Part shown: positions 5,843 through 5,959 of the stretch, one piece after another | Layout of the letters: every line of letters starts with the position of its first letter | Numbering within the stretch: the stretch's first letter is position 1 | Assembly: GCA_030640725.1 (NCBI GenBank) | Contig: DAOWIV010000091.1 | Span: 1 to 5,959 of the forward strand | Direction: 5' to 3' | DNA: 5,959 nt | Origin: Methanosarcinales archaeon | Lineage (GTDB): Archaea; Halobacteriota; Methanosarcinia; Methanosarcinales; Methanogasteraceae | Notes under the pieces: model-generated | Database searches by the model: none | Told to the model about the DNA's origin: nothing | Seen by the model: only the letters and a program-made list of their open reading frames with translations | Program-made: the position numbers and the translations under genes

Positions 5843-5959
5843 TGTTTGATCAAAAACTGGCTTCCACCCGGAAGGGCAACCCATGGTGTGAGCCTTTCCA
5901 CTTACTCATTCACGAAAACGTATATCGTCAGCCCCACCCGGAGGGCAGTTTTTACTCGA

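Larger units (their letters stand above)
5651..5959 (+). repeat. Composite A-B-A-B-A repeat array, running off the window
   Basis: Five degenerate units of 35-36 bases share the tail CCCGG(G/-)AGGGCA. A units at 5651-5686, 5777-5812 and 5913-5947 start CGAARACRTATATC and continue with CCCCACCCGG. B units at 5726-5761 and 5844-5878 start GTTTGATCAAAAACTGG. Spacers are 31-39 bases, except 15 between the first B and second A. A-to-A distances are 126 and 136. A2 and A3 also share GTTTTTACTCGA after the tail. The uneven spacing, divergent units and two alternating unit types do not fit CRISPR. No coding sequence is credible here. The window ends inside the continuation of the third A unit, so more units probably follow. 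Confidence 0.85.

Noticed and set aside
5695..5901. Minus-strand open frame of 68 codons across the repeat array
   Set aside because: It is composed wholly of the repeat units and hairpins, has no binding site, and resembles no protein I recognise.
5651..5959. CRISPR array
   Set aside because: Units differ from one another, come in two types, have spacers of uneven length with hairpins, and no cas gene is nearby.

Overview
The window looks archaeal and probably euryarchaeal, from the methanogen or anaerobic methanotroph side. The evidence is an adjacent aIF1A and Rio1 kinase pair, a TTTATATA-type promoter, likely leaderless transcription, GAGATGATC-like ribosome binding sites, and a cysteine-rich domain otherwise known as the C-terminal part of methanoarchaeal CobD. 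I cannot fix the genus from the sequence alone.

Layout, left to right. Positions 1-191 hold no gene I can support. Positions 192-1712, all on the minus strand, form a tight three-gene run read from right to left: acylphosphatase, then a small protein joining an aminotransferase-like small domain to a cysteine-rich metal-binding domain, then endonuclease III. The first junction is a one-base stop/start overlap and the second overlaps by 23 bases. Positions 1861-3164 are a complete but dead ISL3-family insertion sequence with two matching 25-base terminal inverted repeats. Its transposase carries one nonsense codon and two one-base frameshifts. Positions 3198-4388 (minus) encode a SAMHD1-like HD-domain phosphohydrolase. 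A 77-base divergent promoter region then leads to the plus-strand pair aIF1A (4466-4777) and Rio1 kinase (4799-5572).

The last 387 bases are non-coding. They begin with a 16-base perfect palindrome and continue as an array of two alternating degenerate repeat types, A-B-A-B-A, which share a CCCGG-AGGGCA tail. Each B unit is preceded by an AT-rich hairpin. The array appears to run off the end of the window.

Functionally, aIF1A and Rio1 pair translation initiation with small-subunit maturation. The HD hydrolase probably acts on nucleotides, and endonuclease III repairs oxidised bases. Acylphosphatase and the CobD-like protein have no obvious shared pathway with it beyond co-transcription. The most unusual items are the stand-alone CobD-tail protein and the hairpin-bearing composite repeat array. 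I see no convincing new defence or mobile system beyond these.
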